A stretch of 64,000 bases of DNA. Source: a bacterium. GTDB lineage: Bacteria > Planctomycetota > UBA1135 > UBA2386. The stretch spans positions 558,001-622,000 of the forward strand of contig JAUILN010000003.1 in NCBI GenBank assembly GCA_030432695.1, in the 5' to 3' direction. Made by a program: the position numbers and the translations under genes. Of the stretch, positions 20,722 through 29,353 are shown piece by piece (within the stretch, counting starts at the first letter, position 1; every line of letters begins with the position of its first letter). The notes under the pieces were generated by a model. That model had not been told where the DNA came from, searched no databases, and saw nothing but the letters and a program-made list of their open reading frames with translations.

Positions 20722-21767
20722 GGGGCGCGGGCCTCGCGTTGCTGGGAGTGGTCCTCGCGGGAGTGCGCCGTGATCTGTCCGCGTTCCGGGATCAGGTGAG
20801 AGTCGACCGGCTGGAGATGCCGTGGCTCTGGAGGGGCATCGACGAATGGAGCGAGGCGTCGTCGTTGCGCTGGTCTCGGATGGGCCGACCGGGCGCAGCG
20901 ATGGATTGCGCAGAGGAGGCGCTGTTCGGCACCGGGCCCGACCGCGTCTCGCTGGTCGTGCGCCGTGGATTCGCGAGCGTAGAGGATCCGGACCTGAGGG
21001 ACTCGTCGATCGATTGGCTGCGCGACAACCTGGAGCATCCCGGTCTCGGGTTCCTCGGCGTCGACGAGTGGTCGCTGCCGGAGCGGTGCGATGCGTGGCT
21101 CGGTCTCGTCGCGCTGCATGCGCGCGGTCGGGAGTCCGAGGCGGCGCGGCAGGCTCTCGACGACCTCCGCCGGTTCCGCCATCGGTTCGGGCTGGAGCAG
21201 CCGACCGACGAGTTCCTGAGGGTCGTCGAGGCGCAGGTCGATCTGGTTGCTGGAGGGGGCGTGTCCGATCCGCGGGCGCTCGGCGTGGCACGCCAACTGT
21301 GGCAGGCGCAGCTTGCGCAGGTCGAGCCGGTGGGTGCGCCGTTCTGGCCTGCGTCGCCCTACGCGATCGTGGGGTTCGCCGACGCGTTCTGCGGGCTGGC
21401 GCTGCTGGAGTTGGGGCTCGAGCCGGAGCGCGCTGGTGATCGCGTCTTCGCGCAATGGCTCGCGGGGTGGTGGGCGTGGGAGCGGGGTGTGAGCGAGCTT
21501 CCGCGGCTCGCCCCGCTTCAGGAGGATCTCGGCAGGTGCGGAGCGGTGTTGGTGGGTTCCGTCACCGGTCGGTTCGGGACCGTGTGGATGTCGGTCGACG
21601 AGGGGGGCGTGCGGCTGGGGACGGTGCCGGACGTATCGGCATGGAGCACTGCCCGTCGGGTGATCGCGTTCGGGGACCTGGCGGGGGTGGGCGAGCGGGC
21701 CGGGTGCGAGGTGGTACGCGTGAACTCGCTCGACGCGATGTCGGCCCTTCTCGAGGCGTGGCGCTGA
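20718..21767 (+). CDS. Protein of unknown function coupled to DNA glycosylase
   Basis: Encodes 349 residues from a GTG at 20718 that overlaps the glycosylase stop (GTGA). The first 15 residues (VRGAGLALLGVVLAGVRRD) are hydrophobic and may be a membrane anchor. The rest is a soluble alpha-rich sequence with several Trp-rich patches (MPWLWRGIDEWSEASSLRW, LAGWWAWERGVSELPRLAP) and no recognised motif. Coupling would suggest cotranslation with the glycosylase, but a functional link to DNA repair is inference. A REP-like repeat follows 19 bp after the stop. Confidence 0.62.
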   Translation: MRGAGLALLGVVLAGVRRDLSAFRDQVRVDRLEMPWLWRGIDEWSEASSLRWSRMGRPGAAMDCAEEALFGTGPDRVSLVVRRGFASVEDPDLRDSSIDWLRDNLEHPGLGFLGVDEWSLPERCDAWLGLVALHARGRESEAARQALDDLRRFRHRFGLEQPTDEFLRVVEAQVDLVAGGGVSDPRALGVARQLWQAQLAQVEPVGAPFWPASPYAIVGFADAFCGLALLELGLEPERAGDRVFAQWLAGWWAWERGVSELPRLAPLQEDLGRCGAVLVGSVTGRFGTVWMSVDEGGVRLGTVPDVSAWSTARRVIAFGDLAGVGERAGCEVVRVNSLDAMSALLEAWR

Positions 21768-21785
21768 GGGCGAGGCTGTGCCGGT

Positions 21786-21898
21786 TCTGTCGTAGTTGGT
21801 GCCAGGCACCACAGCCGACACAACGGCGTGAGCGAGACGGCGGATGCGCGCACCCGTCCGTTGTGTCCGCCGTGGTGCCAGGCACCGACTACGACAGG
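21786..21898. repeat. REP/MITE-like 113-bp inverted repeat element
   Basis: The outer arms (21786-21810 and 21874-21898) are inverted copies containing CTGTCGTAGTTGGTGCCAGG and its complement. The inner arms GACACAACGG (21817-21826) and CCGTTGTGTC (21858-21867) also pair perfectly, leaving a 31-nt loop. The half unit recurs at 19665. It lies in the short convergent spacer between the unknown gene and the M3 peptidase. Confidence 0.75.
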
Positions 21899-21920
21899 TG
21901 CGCGGTGGTCGGCGGTGTCG

Positions 21921-24011
21921 TCAGCCGGTGAGGCCGGCGTGGCGCAGCAGCGCTTCGACCGAAGGACCGCGCCCGCGGAAGGCTTCGAAGACCTGCATCG
22001 GGTGTCGGCTGCCGCCGAGTGCCAGCACCGTGTCGCGGAAGCGGTGGCCGGTGGCCTGGACCGCGGCCTCGTCGTCGAGGCCGGCTTCCTCGAAGGCGCC
22101 GAAGGCGTCGGCGCTGAGCACCTCGGCCCACTTGTAGCTGTAGTAGCCCGCCGCGTAGCCGCCGGCGAAGATGTGGCTGAAGGAGCAGAGGAAGCGGTCC
22201 TCGGGCAGCGGCTTCAGCACCGTGCATTTCGCGGCGACCTCGTGCTGCACGTCGAACGGGGTGCGCTCGGCAGACGGCAGGTAGCCGTCGTGCAGCGCCA
22301 GGTCGGTGAAGCCGAAGTAGAGCTGGCGCAGGGTGTCGCTGCCTGCCCGGTAGGTGCGCGCGGCGAGCAGCTTGTCGAACAGTTCCTGCGGCAGGGGCTC
22401 GTCGGTGTCCCAGTGGCCGGAGAAGCCGCGTAGCGTCGGTTCGTGGTAGCACCAGTTCTCCATGAACTGGCTGGGGAGCTCCACCGCGTCCCACTCGACG
22501 TTGTTGATCCCCGCGGCGCCCTCGGTGTCGACGGTCGTCAGCATGTGCTGCAGGCCGTGGCCGAACTCGTGGAACAGGGTCTCGACCTCACGGAAGGTCA
22601 TCAGCGAGGGGCGTTCCCCGACCGGCGGTGTGCCGTTGCAGACCAGGTAGGCGATCGGCAGGCGGATCGATTCGCCGGGGCCTGCCAGCGTCTTGCTCCG
22701 CCCCAGGCAGTCGTCCATCCAGGCGCCGCCACGCTTCTCGGCGGGGCGCGAGTAGGGGTCGAGGTAGAACGCGGCGCGCGGCGCGCTGGTCGGGGCATCG
22801 ACGATGCGGAAGAAGCGCACGTCCTTGTGCCACACGGGAGCCTCGCCGTCGGCCGCCAGGACCTTCACGTCGAACAGCCGTTCGGCCAGCTCGAACAGAC
22901 CGTTCAGCACCTTCGGCAGCGGGAAGTACGGCCGGAGCTGTTCGTCGGTGATCGCGTAGCGGTGCTCGCGCAGGCGCTCGGCCCAGAAGCCCGCGTCCCA
23001 CTGGCGGATCTCCTCGGTGAAGCCGCGCTCCTTCGCGAACGCCTGGAGTTCTTCGTGGTCCGTCACCGCCGCGGGCCAGGCCTTCGAACGCAGTTCCTCG
23101 AGCAGCGTGCGGATCTCGTCGACGCTGCCCGCCATCTTGCGCGCCAGACTCAGCTCGGCGTAGTGCGCGAAGCCGAGCAGCTTGGCCTTCTCGTCGCGGA
23201 GCCGGAGGATCTGATCGATCGCGCCGGTGTTGTCGGTTCCGCCCTCGCTGGCCCGCGACACGTAGGCGCGGTAGACCTGCTCGCGCAGATCGCGCCGCGT
23301 GGCGTGCTGCAGGAACGGCACGAAGCTCGGGCCGTCGAGGGTGATCCGCCAGGGGCCGTTCTCCGGCGTGGATTCCTGCTCCTTGGCCTCGCGGAACGAC
23401 TGCGACGCGAGATCCCTGGCGCTCGAGGGCAGGCCGTCGACCTCGGTGGGATCGGTCAGGATCAGCTCCCAGGCCTTGGTCGCGTCGAGGACGTTGTTGG
23501 AGAACTTCGTCGCCAGCTCGGCGAGTTCGCTCTGGATCTGGTTGAACCGTTCCTTGGCCGCGCCTTCGAGGGCTACACCCGAGAGTTCCGCGCCGAGGAT
23601 CGCCGCGTCGAGCACGCGGCGCTGGCCTTCGTCGAGTTCCCGGCCGCCGTCGCGCAGGGCCACCGCGGCCTCGTACATCGGCTTGCTCTGGCCGACGCGG
23701 GTGAAGAACTGCACGACCGCCGGCTGGACCGTTTCGTGCGCGGCGCGAAGCTCCGGCGAGTTGCGCACACCCGTGAGGTGGCCGACCGCTCCCCACGCCA
23801 GATGCAGGGGTTCGAAACGCCGTGCGTTGTCCTCGACCAACGACTCCCAGGTCGGCTCGACGTCCGCCTCGATCTCGGGCAGCGCGGCTTCCAGGTCGGC
23901 GAGCAGTTCGCGGATCGCCGGTTCGACGTGCTCCGGACGGATCGCGTCGAAGGGCGGCGGTTCGTGGACGCGCAGCCGAAGCAGCGGGTTGTCGGTGTCG
24001 GAGGGAGTCAT
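21921..24011 (-). CDS. M3 family oligopeptidase (oligopeptidase A-like)
   Basis: Encodes 696 residues from the ATG at 24011; the frame is open much further upstream, but that is a shadow of the neighbouring gene. It carries the zincin motif HEFGH (H481, E482, H485) and the third zinc ligand region INNVEWDAVELPSQFMENWC. The family's conserved YFPLPKVLNGLFELAERLF and GAWMDDC segments are present. Family members such as OpdA/PrlC degrade signal peptides and short oligopeptides in the cytoplasm. The protein is full length (OpdA is about 680). It follows the membrane-protein gene by 7 bp and belongs to the dsbD operon. Confidence 0.95.
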   Translation of the reverse strand: MTPSDTDNPLLRLRVHEPPPFDAIRPEHVEPAIRELLADLEAALPEIEADVEPTWESLVEDNARRFEPLHLAWGAVGHLTGVRNSPELRAAHETVQPAVVQFFTRVGQSKPMYEAAVALRDGGRELDEGQRRVLDAAILGAELSGVALEGAAKERFNQIQSELAELATKFSNNVLDATKAWELILTDPTEVDGLPSSARDLASQSFREAKEQESTPENGPWRITLDGPSFVPFLQHATRRDLREQVYRAYVSRASEGGTDNTGAIDQILRLRDEKAKLLGFAHYAELSLARKMAGSVDEIRTLLEELRSKAWPAAVTDHEELQAFAKERGFTEEIRQWDAGFWAERLREHRYAITDEQLRPYFPLPKVLNGLFELAERLFDVKVLAADGEAPVWHKDVRFFRIVDAPTSAPRAAFYLDPYSRPAEKRGGAWMDDCLGRSKTLAGPGESIRLPIAYLVCNGTPPVGERPSLMTFREVETLFHEFGHGLQHMLTTVDTEGAAGINNVEWDAVELPSQFMENWCYHEPTLRGFSGHWDTDEPLPQELFDKLLAARTYRAGSDTLRQLYFGFTDLALHDGYLPSAERTPFDVQHEVAAKCTVLKPLPEDRFLCSFSHIFAGGYAAGYYSYKWAEVLSADAFGAFEEAGLDDEAAVQATGHRFRDTVLALGGSRHPMQVFEAFRGRGPSVEALLRHAGLTG

Positions 24012-24018
24012 CGGAGGA

Positions 24019-26073
24019 TCAGCGACCGTGTGCCCGAAGCGCGGCGCGCGCGGCCTGCGCGGCCAGGGGCAAGCTGTCGTCGAGGTGCGCTTCGAGGGTC
24101 TGGAGTTCGTTCGGCTGGAGCGGGGCTCCGGCCGAAGCACAGCGGCCCAGGGAATGTAGGGCGACGGCGCGCAGGACGCCGTCGGGATCTTCGGAACACT
24201 CGACCAACGCGGCGCGGGCGGCGTCGATCCGCAGTTGTCCGCAGGCCCACGCGGCCATCCGTCGCGCATCGATCGGGGTGCGCGGCGAGCCGAGCGCTCC
24301 GAGCAGCTCGATCCGGAGGTCCTCGTCGATGTCGGGCGCGAGCCCTGCCGCGAGACAGGCAGACCAGCGTCGCGTCTCGTCCGTCGACCCGATTGCGGCC
24401 AACGCATCTCGTGGTGCGCATGGCCACGGCCGCGCGTCACGGTCGGTCGCTTCGCTGCCCGGTGCGGCGAAGAGCGCCCACGCCGGCGAGCATTCCAGCA
24501 GGCGGTAGCCGCCTGCCCCGGCGCGCGTCGCGAGGTCGAGCACGAACCCGGGCGCGGTCTCCAGCGCATCGAGCGGGATCGCCACCCAGGTCGGCGGGTC
24601 GTCGGTCGGCCACCAGGCTGCGGCACTTGCTGTGTCGAGGAGGGCCCTGTGGCGCGGACCGCGGCCACGGAGCCGGGGTCTGTCCGTGTAGCTGCCGATG
24701 AGCCTCGCATCGACGCCGAGGAACGAGCCGCGCGCGTCGTCCGGCAGGTGACGCTCGGCGAGTTCCGCATTGCGCCGCAGCCATAGCCGCGGCTGTGGGA
24801 GCCGCGCGAATCGGTTCGGGCCGATCGACAGTGCGACCATGGCGACGCCGACGACCAGCCAGCCGAGCCGGCGCGCACCGGTCGCGCCGAACCACGCACA
24901 GGCCGCAGCGCCCACCGTGGTGAGGAACAAGGGCAGCAAGGGCACCAGGATGGTGGTTCTCGGACTGAGCAGGATCGCGGTCGCGAGCGAGCCGAGGCCG
25001 GCCAGGAGCGCCGCCCGCGTCTCGAACCTCGTCCGTGCGATCCTCCGGCGGAGTCGCCGGCGTGGTCGTCGTAGCAGCAGCGCCCCGGCGAGCAGCAGCG
25101 CGCCGAGAAGGGGTAGTGCGGCATGTGGCATGCCGAGGTGGTGGAACCCGTCGCCGGTGATCGCCTGGAGCAGTCTGGGCAGCTCGCTCACGTTGGCCGC
25201 CACGTACTCGGCGTAGGCCCCGGGATTGGTGCGGACCACGTCGAGCAGGCCGTGAGCGCCTGGGAAGTGCTGCTCGGTGATGCCCGAGTGGTCGGCGAAC
25301 ACGTAGCTCTGCACGCGGTCGGCGTCGGGCGAGCCACGTGCGGCGGTCATGCCGCCGAAGTGCTGCTGGAACGTCAGCCATGCCCGCGAGCGATGGGCGG
25401 GCGACATCAGATTGAGCAGCAAGATCGCCGTCGGCAGGGCGATGAGGGCGATTGCCCGGCCTGTGATCCGGAGCCCGCGCGGTCGCCAGGCCGCCGAAGG
25501 TCGGACCAGCAACAGTGCGGCGAGGAGGAGGCCAGGCAGCGCGAGTTCGCCCCGGTCGATCATCGCCAGGCCGAGGATCGGTAGGCCGTAGCGGGTGTAT
25601 CCGGGTCCGCGGGCGAGCAGCGCCAGACCGCCGAACCACAGCGCCGGTCCGAGCAGATAGGTGGTCGGGTGCGCGGTGTGACCCTGGGTCATCTGCACGT
25701 CCGACGCGATCCAATAGAGCGCCAGCGCCACGGCGAGCGGGGTGCGCAGCGCGGCGCGCAGCAGTGCCCACATCGCCACCGCCATGGCGAGCGCGGTCGG
25801 TGGGCGCAGGACGTCTGGGGCCCAGTGCGCCGGCGCCAGGAGGCCGTCGGTGGTCGCCAGCAGCATCGCGCACAGCGGCGACCAGGCGAGGTCCTGCTCG
25901 GCGAGGGGGCCACCGGCGAGGAGGCGGCGACCGACGTCCAGGTAGACGCCCTCGTCGATCGGGTGCAGATCGAGCGTGTGCTCGGACCCGATGGTGAGCA
26001 GCAGGGTACCGGCGAGGAGCAGGAGCAACTCGAGCGCGATGCCGAGTCGTGCGCGAGTGGTCGGGTGCGGCAT
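24019..26073 (-). CDS. GT-C-like multi-pass membrane protein with C-terminal HEAT-like repeats
   Basis: Encodes 684 residues. About 10-11 transmembrane segments (residues 10-410) carry a first-loop DEGVYLDVGRRLLAGG, which resembles the acidic catalytic site of GT-C/ArnT-like glycosyltransferases using lipid-linked sugars. A soluble region (about 420-560) follows, then alpha-helical repeats (about 565-680: IELLGALGSPRTPIDARRMA, ALVECSEDPDGVLRAVALHS) like HEAT repeats. The combination suggests an inner-membrane glycosyltransferase with a protein-interaction tail. It is 27 bp downstream of dsbD and 7 bp upstream of the M3 peptidase, so all three are probably cotranscribed. Donor and acceptor are unknown. 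Confidence 0.68.
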   Translation of the reverse strand: MPHPTTRARLGIALELLLLLAGTLLLTIGSEHTLDLHPIDEGVYLDVGRRLLAGGPLAEQDLAWSPLCAMLLATTDGLLAPAHWAPDVLRPPTALAMAVAMWALLRAALRTPLAVALALYWIASDVQMTQGHTAHPTTYLLGPALWFGGLALLARGPGYTRYGLPILGLAMIDRGELALPGLLLAALLLVRPSAAWRPRGLRITGRAIALIALPTAILLLNLMSPAHRSRAWLTFQQHFGGMTAARGSPDADRVQSYVFADHSGITEQHFPGAHGLLDVVRTNPGAYAEYVAANVSELPRLLQAITGDGFHHLGMPHAALPLLGALLLAGALLLRRPRRRLRRRIARTRFETRAALLAGLGSLATAILLSPRTTILVPLLPLFLTTVGAAACAWFGATGARRLGWLVVGVAMVALSIGPNRFARLPQPRLWLRRNAELAERHLPDDARGSFLGVDARLIGSYTDRPRLRGRGPRHRALLDTASAAAWWPTDDPPTWVAIPLDALETAPGFVLDLATRAGAGGYRLLECSPAWALFAAPGSEATDRDARPWPCAPRDALAAIGSTDETRRWSACLAAGLAPDIDEDLRIELLGALGSPRTPIDARRMAAWACGQLRIDAARAALVECSEDPDGVLRAVALHSLGRCASAGAPLQPNELQTLEAHLDDSLPLAAQAARAALRAHGR

Positions 26074-26100
26074 GCTGGGCTGCAGGTGGGTCGTCGCGAT

Positions 26101-28833
26101 TCAGTCGCGCGGCCGCTTGGACTCGAGGAAGGCCCGAAAGCCCTTGATCATGTTCGGGAGGTGTCCGCCGGCTCCGCTGAGATCGAATTCGCCGAGTCTC
26201 TGCTCGGTGGCAGGGTCGATCACCACGAAGTGGGGCGAAGCGACGATGCCGACGATGTCGCGCATCTGCTGCTTGTTCTCCTCGTAGTCGATGTGCTGCC
26301 GCGACTCGACGAAGCCCTCTTCGAGCAGGGGCGCGACCTCCTCGGCCAGGAACACCTGTTCCTCCATCACGCGGCAGTTGGAGCAGACCAGGCCGGTGAA
26401 GTTGATCAGGAGGAGCTTGTCCTGCTCCGCCGCCAACGCGAGGGCCTTCGGGTAGTCGTCGCCGACGATCTCGTGGTCACCGAGGTACTCCGAAGACGGC
26501 GGCGCGAACGCGGTGAGGATCTGGTCGAGCTTGCTCGTCGTGGCGCCGTGGCCTGCCCAGTAAGCGAGCAAGGCCGTGAGGAGGATCCCGGCGATGCGCA
26601 CCGGAGCCGGCTTCGTGCCCTTCAACAGCGGCAGGATCAGGTAGATCGTCGCGGCAGCGAAGATCAGCGCCCAGGCCCAGAGGAAGGTGTCGCGCGGGAT
26701 CCAGTGCGGCTCGCCGTTCAGGCCGAGGTCGACGTTGGACAGGAATTTGAGCGCAGCGGCCAGTTCGACGAAGCCCAGCCAGACCTTCAGCGTGTTCATC
26801 CATTCACCGGCCCGTGGGACGCCGCGCAGCCTGCCGGGCAGGAGCGAGAGCAGCACGAATGGCGCCGCCATCGTCGCGCCGAACGCGGCCATCCCGATCA
26901 CGATGCGGTCGTGGCCGCCGGCGGCGGTGGCGCTCAGCATGGTCCCTGCGAACGGCACCGTGCAGGTGAACGACGAGATCACCAGCGTCGCGCCCATCAG
27001 GAACACACCCGCGTAGCCGCCCTTCGTCGACGCCTTGGCCGACAGGTTGGCAAGGGCTCGCGGCGGCTGGATGTTCACGAAGCCGAACAGCGAGAGCGCG
27101 AAGTACAGGAACGCGATGGTGATCACCGCATTGGTCACCCAGTGGGTCGCGAAGTTGATGATCACCTCGCCGACCACCAGGCCGATCAGGATGAACATCC
27201 CCACGATGCCCGCGCCGTAGGTCAGGGCCAGCCCCGTCGCGCTGGTGTCTCCCTGCTCGGCCCGCTTCGTGAAGAAGCTGATCGTGATCGGGATCATCGG
27301 ATAGGTGCAGGGCATCAAGAGCGCGAACAGCCCCGCCAGGATGCCGCCGAGGATCGTCGCCCAGACGCTCCGCGGCTCGAAGCCCGAGTACTCCTGACGC
27401 ACCGGGCCGGCCTCGATGGTGATCGGCATCCGGAACTCGCCCTGGGCCACGGGCAGCGCACCATCTGCATCGGCGAGCTGGTAGGCGATCGACGCCGCGA
27501 GGGCCGTCTCGGCCGGTTCGGCATTCTTCGGCACGCGGTAGCGTTGGCGGACCTGGAATTTGCCGCCGAGGACGTGGCGCGTCGCATCGCCGGTGCCCTG
27601 CGCGTCGCCATCGGGCAGCACGTTGCTCTCCTCCGGGACCAGCTCTCCAGGGTCGGTGGTGCGCAGTGCGATCGGGGAGCCGTCCTTCGCCCCGAACGTG
27701 TGCCAACCCTCGGCCACCGTCACGTCGACGATCAGATCCACCCGCTCCCCCGGCCGCGCCGTAGCCGGCTCGACCGACAGGTGGAAGTCGATGAGGCTGT
27801 CCTTCGCGCCGCCGTCTGCGACGCCACCTTCCCCGCCGCCCGCCACGCTCACCGCGGCCTTCGCCGTCAGGTCGGTCGGCGCATCGCAGGCCGACTCGGT
27901 GCAGGTCATGTAATCGACCCGGGCGGCGACCTCGATCGAACCATCAGCCGCGCCCTCGGGAATCCGCAACCGCTGTCGCAGCGTCGTCGACCCCTCGATC
28001 CAGTACTGCTCCCCGGACAACGTCCCGTGCGGAATGCCGTCCGGCACCTCCGCGCCGCCCACCAGCCGCAGGCCGCCCGCGTCGGTCACCGTCAACGTCG
28101 TCGGCACGCCCATCGACTCGTCCTGCTTCGCGCCGTAGATGTGCCGACCGGGGACGATCTGCAGCTCGACCTCGAGCACGACCTCGTCGCCGGGGCGGGC
28201 TTCGGCGGGCACCACCCGGGCCGTCGCCGTCACCTTGGCGTCGCCGAGGCCGAACGGATCCTGGTCCCCGAACCCGAAGCCGCTGCCCGCGTCGGTGTGC
28301 TCGGTCTCGGCGGTGCCCGTCGCGCCGCCGGCCACCGTGACCGTCGCGGTGAAGCCGGCGTGGTTCGGCGGCTCGCAGACCGAGTGGTCGCAGGCCGCGT
28401 AGTCCACCTGGCCGGTGATCGGCACCGCTCCGGCCGAGGCGCCCGCAGGCACCTTGATCTGCTGCTTCAGGACCGCCTTGCCCTCGATCCAGTGGGTCTG
28501 CATCCCGAACCAATCGTGGGGGATGCCATCGGGGATCTCGGGTCCGTCGACCAGCCGCAGGCCACCGAGCTCGGTGACGGTCAGGCCTACCGGCAGGCCC
28601 TCATCCGGGTTCTGGAGCCTCCCGTAGACGTGCCAGCCGTCGGCGACGCGGATGGTCACCTCCAGCGTGGCGGTGTCGCCGGGCGCGACGGTCTCGGGCA
28701 CCACGCGGGCGGTGGCGGTGACCCGGGCCTGGTCCTGGGCGCGGATCCCACCCAGATGCGAGGGATTGCCCGAGGTCAGGAAGGTCGCCGACAGGACGGC
28801 GAGGCAGAGGAGCGCGATGCGGCGGGCCAACAT
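26101..28833 (-). CDS. dsbD: Thiol:disulfide interchange protein DsbD with three N-terminal alpha domains
   Basis: Encodes 910 residues (E. coli DsbD is about 565). After a signal peptide, three DsbD-alpha-type domains occupy about residues 36-165, 200-335 and 345-475. Cys148/Cys153 (CDHSVC) and Cys311/Cys316 (CTESAC) sit in the first two; the third has none. The eight-helix transmembrane domain (about 490-755) has the redox pair C509 (MPCTYPMI) and C624 (SFTCTVPF), and the C-terminal thioredoxin domain has CSNC (C817/C820). The protein relays electrons from cytoplasmic thioredoxin across the membrane to periplasmic Cys proteins, supporting disulfide isomerases and cytochrome c maturation. 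It heads the operon. Confidence 0.93.
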   Translation of the reverse strand: MLARRIALLCLAVLSATFLTSGNPSHLGGIRAQDQARVTATARVVPETVAPGDTATLEVTIRVADGWHVYGRLQNPDEGLPVGLTVTELGGLRLVDGPEIPDGIPHDWFGMQTHWIEGKAVLKQQIKVPAGASAGAVPITGQVDYAACDHSVCEPPNHAGFTATVTVAGGATGTAETEHTDAGSGFGFGDQDPFGLGDAKVTATARVVPAEARPGDEVVLEVELQIVPGRHIYGAKQDESMGVPTTLTVTDAGGLRLVGGAEVPDGIPHGTLSGEQYWIEGSTTLRQRLRIPEGAADGSIEVAARVDYMTCTESACDAPTDLTAKAAVSVAGGGEGGVADGGAKDSLIDFHLSVEPATARPGERVDLIVDVTVAEGWHTFGAKDGSPIALRTTDPGELVPEESNVLPDGDAQGTGDATRHVLGGKFQVRQRYRVPKNAEPAETALAASIAYQLADADGALPVAQGEFRMPITIEAGPVRQEYSGFEPRSVWATILGGILAGLFALLMPCTYPMIPITISFFTKRAEQGDTSATGLALTYGAGIVGMFILIGLVVGEVIINFATHWVTNAVITIAFLYFALSLFGFVNIQPPRALANLSAKASTKGGYAGVFLMGATLVISSFTCTVPFAGTMLSATAAGGHDRIVIGMAAFGATMAAPFVLLSLLPGRLRGVPRAGEWMNTLKVWLGFVELAAALKFLSNVDLGLNGEPHWIPRDTFLWAWALIFAAATIYLILPLLKGTKPAPVRIAGILLTALLAYWAGHGATTSKLDQILTAFAPPSSEYLGDHEIVGDDYPKALALAAEQDKLLLINFTGLVCSNCRVMEEQVFLAEEVAPLLEEGFVESRQHIDYEENKQQMRDIVGIVASPHFVVIDPATEQRLGEFDLSGAGGHLPNMIKGFRAFLESKRPRD

Positions 28834-29353
28834 GAGCGGGAGGATGTTACTCGGACCTTCGGGAGCGGACTATTCACGGCCTCGGACGAGGCCGTTGGCA
28901 CACCGAGCGCCGTGGGCCGCGGCATACGGTCCCCGACCCGTCCGCGTTTCCGGCTTTTGTGCCGGGCCGGCGTGCGGCAGCGCGCCGACGCGTCGCTCCC
29001 GCGCGATTGACACCCTCTCGAGCCGGTCCGATGATCGCCGGGCCCTGGACCCGTCGGGGCATGCCGTCGCACCTCGTCGCTGCTGCGAGGCGTTCCGGCT
29101 GAAATCCGGCCGGCCCGGCGGGCGTCGGAGGGGCTGCTCGCGGCGGGGCCTGCGCCGCGCCGGGAGTGGCCCGTGGTGAACTTGCGCCGGCTGCTCCGGC
29201 GGCCCAGGTGCGAGGCCGCCGGTCGTCGCGAGGGCCGCCGCGCCGGTCGCCCGCCCGGGTGGGAACCGCGAGGCGAAGCCTCCCGGTTGCCGTCCCGCGC
29301 GATCCGCTCCATTCCCGTATTCCGACCCTCCCCGCATCCGCACCACGACCACC
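28834..29353. other. Divergent intergenic region between dsbD and the thiolase operon
   Basis: This 520-bp spacer has no gene I can support. It contains a TTGACA at 29007 with a weak GATGAT 17 bp downstream, and a hairpin at 29264-29288 (AACCG-cg-AGGC-gaa-GCCT-cc-CGGTT). Promoters for both operons are expected here, but neither is certain. Confidence 0.55.

Noticed and set aside
22443..24701. A 752-codon plus-strand frame opposite the M3 peptidase
   Set aside because: Antisense to a well-supported HEFGH peptidase; its composition is low-complexity.
24012..25124. N-terminal extension of the M3 peptidase frame
   Set aside because: It overlaps the adjacent membrane protein gene on the same strand in another frame; the ATG at 24011 directly precedes the conserved start.
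25669..29010. A long plus-strand frame (1113 codons) opposite dsbD and the membrane protein gene
   Set aside because: Antisense shadow of dsbD and the GT-C-like gene, both with clear motifs on the minus strand.
29007..29035. TTGACA with GATGAT 17 bp downstream as thiolase promoter
   Set aside because: The -10 match is only 4 of 6 and the leader would be over 300 nt; not enough to call.
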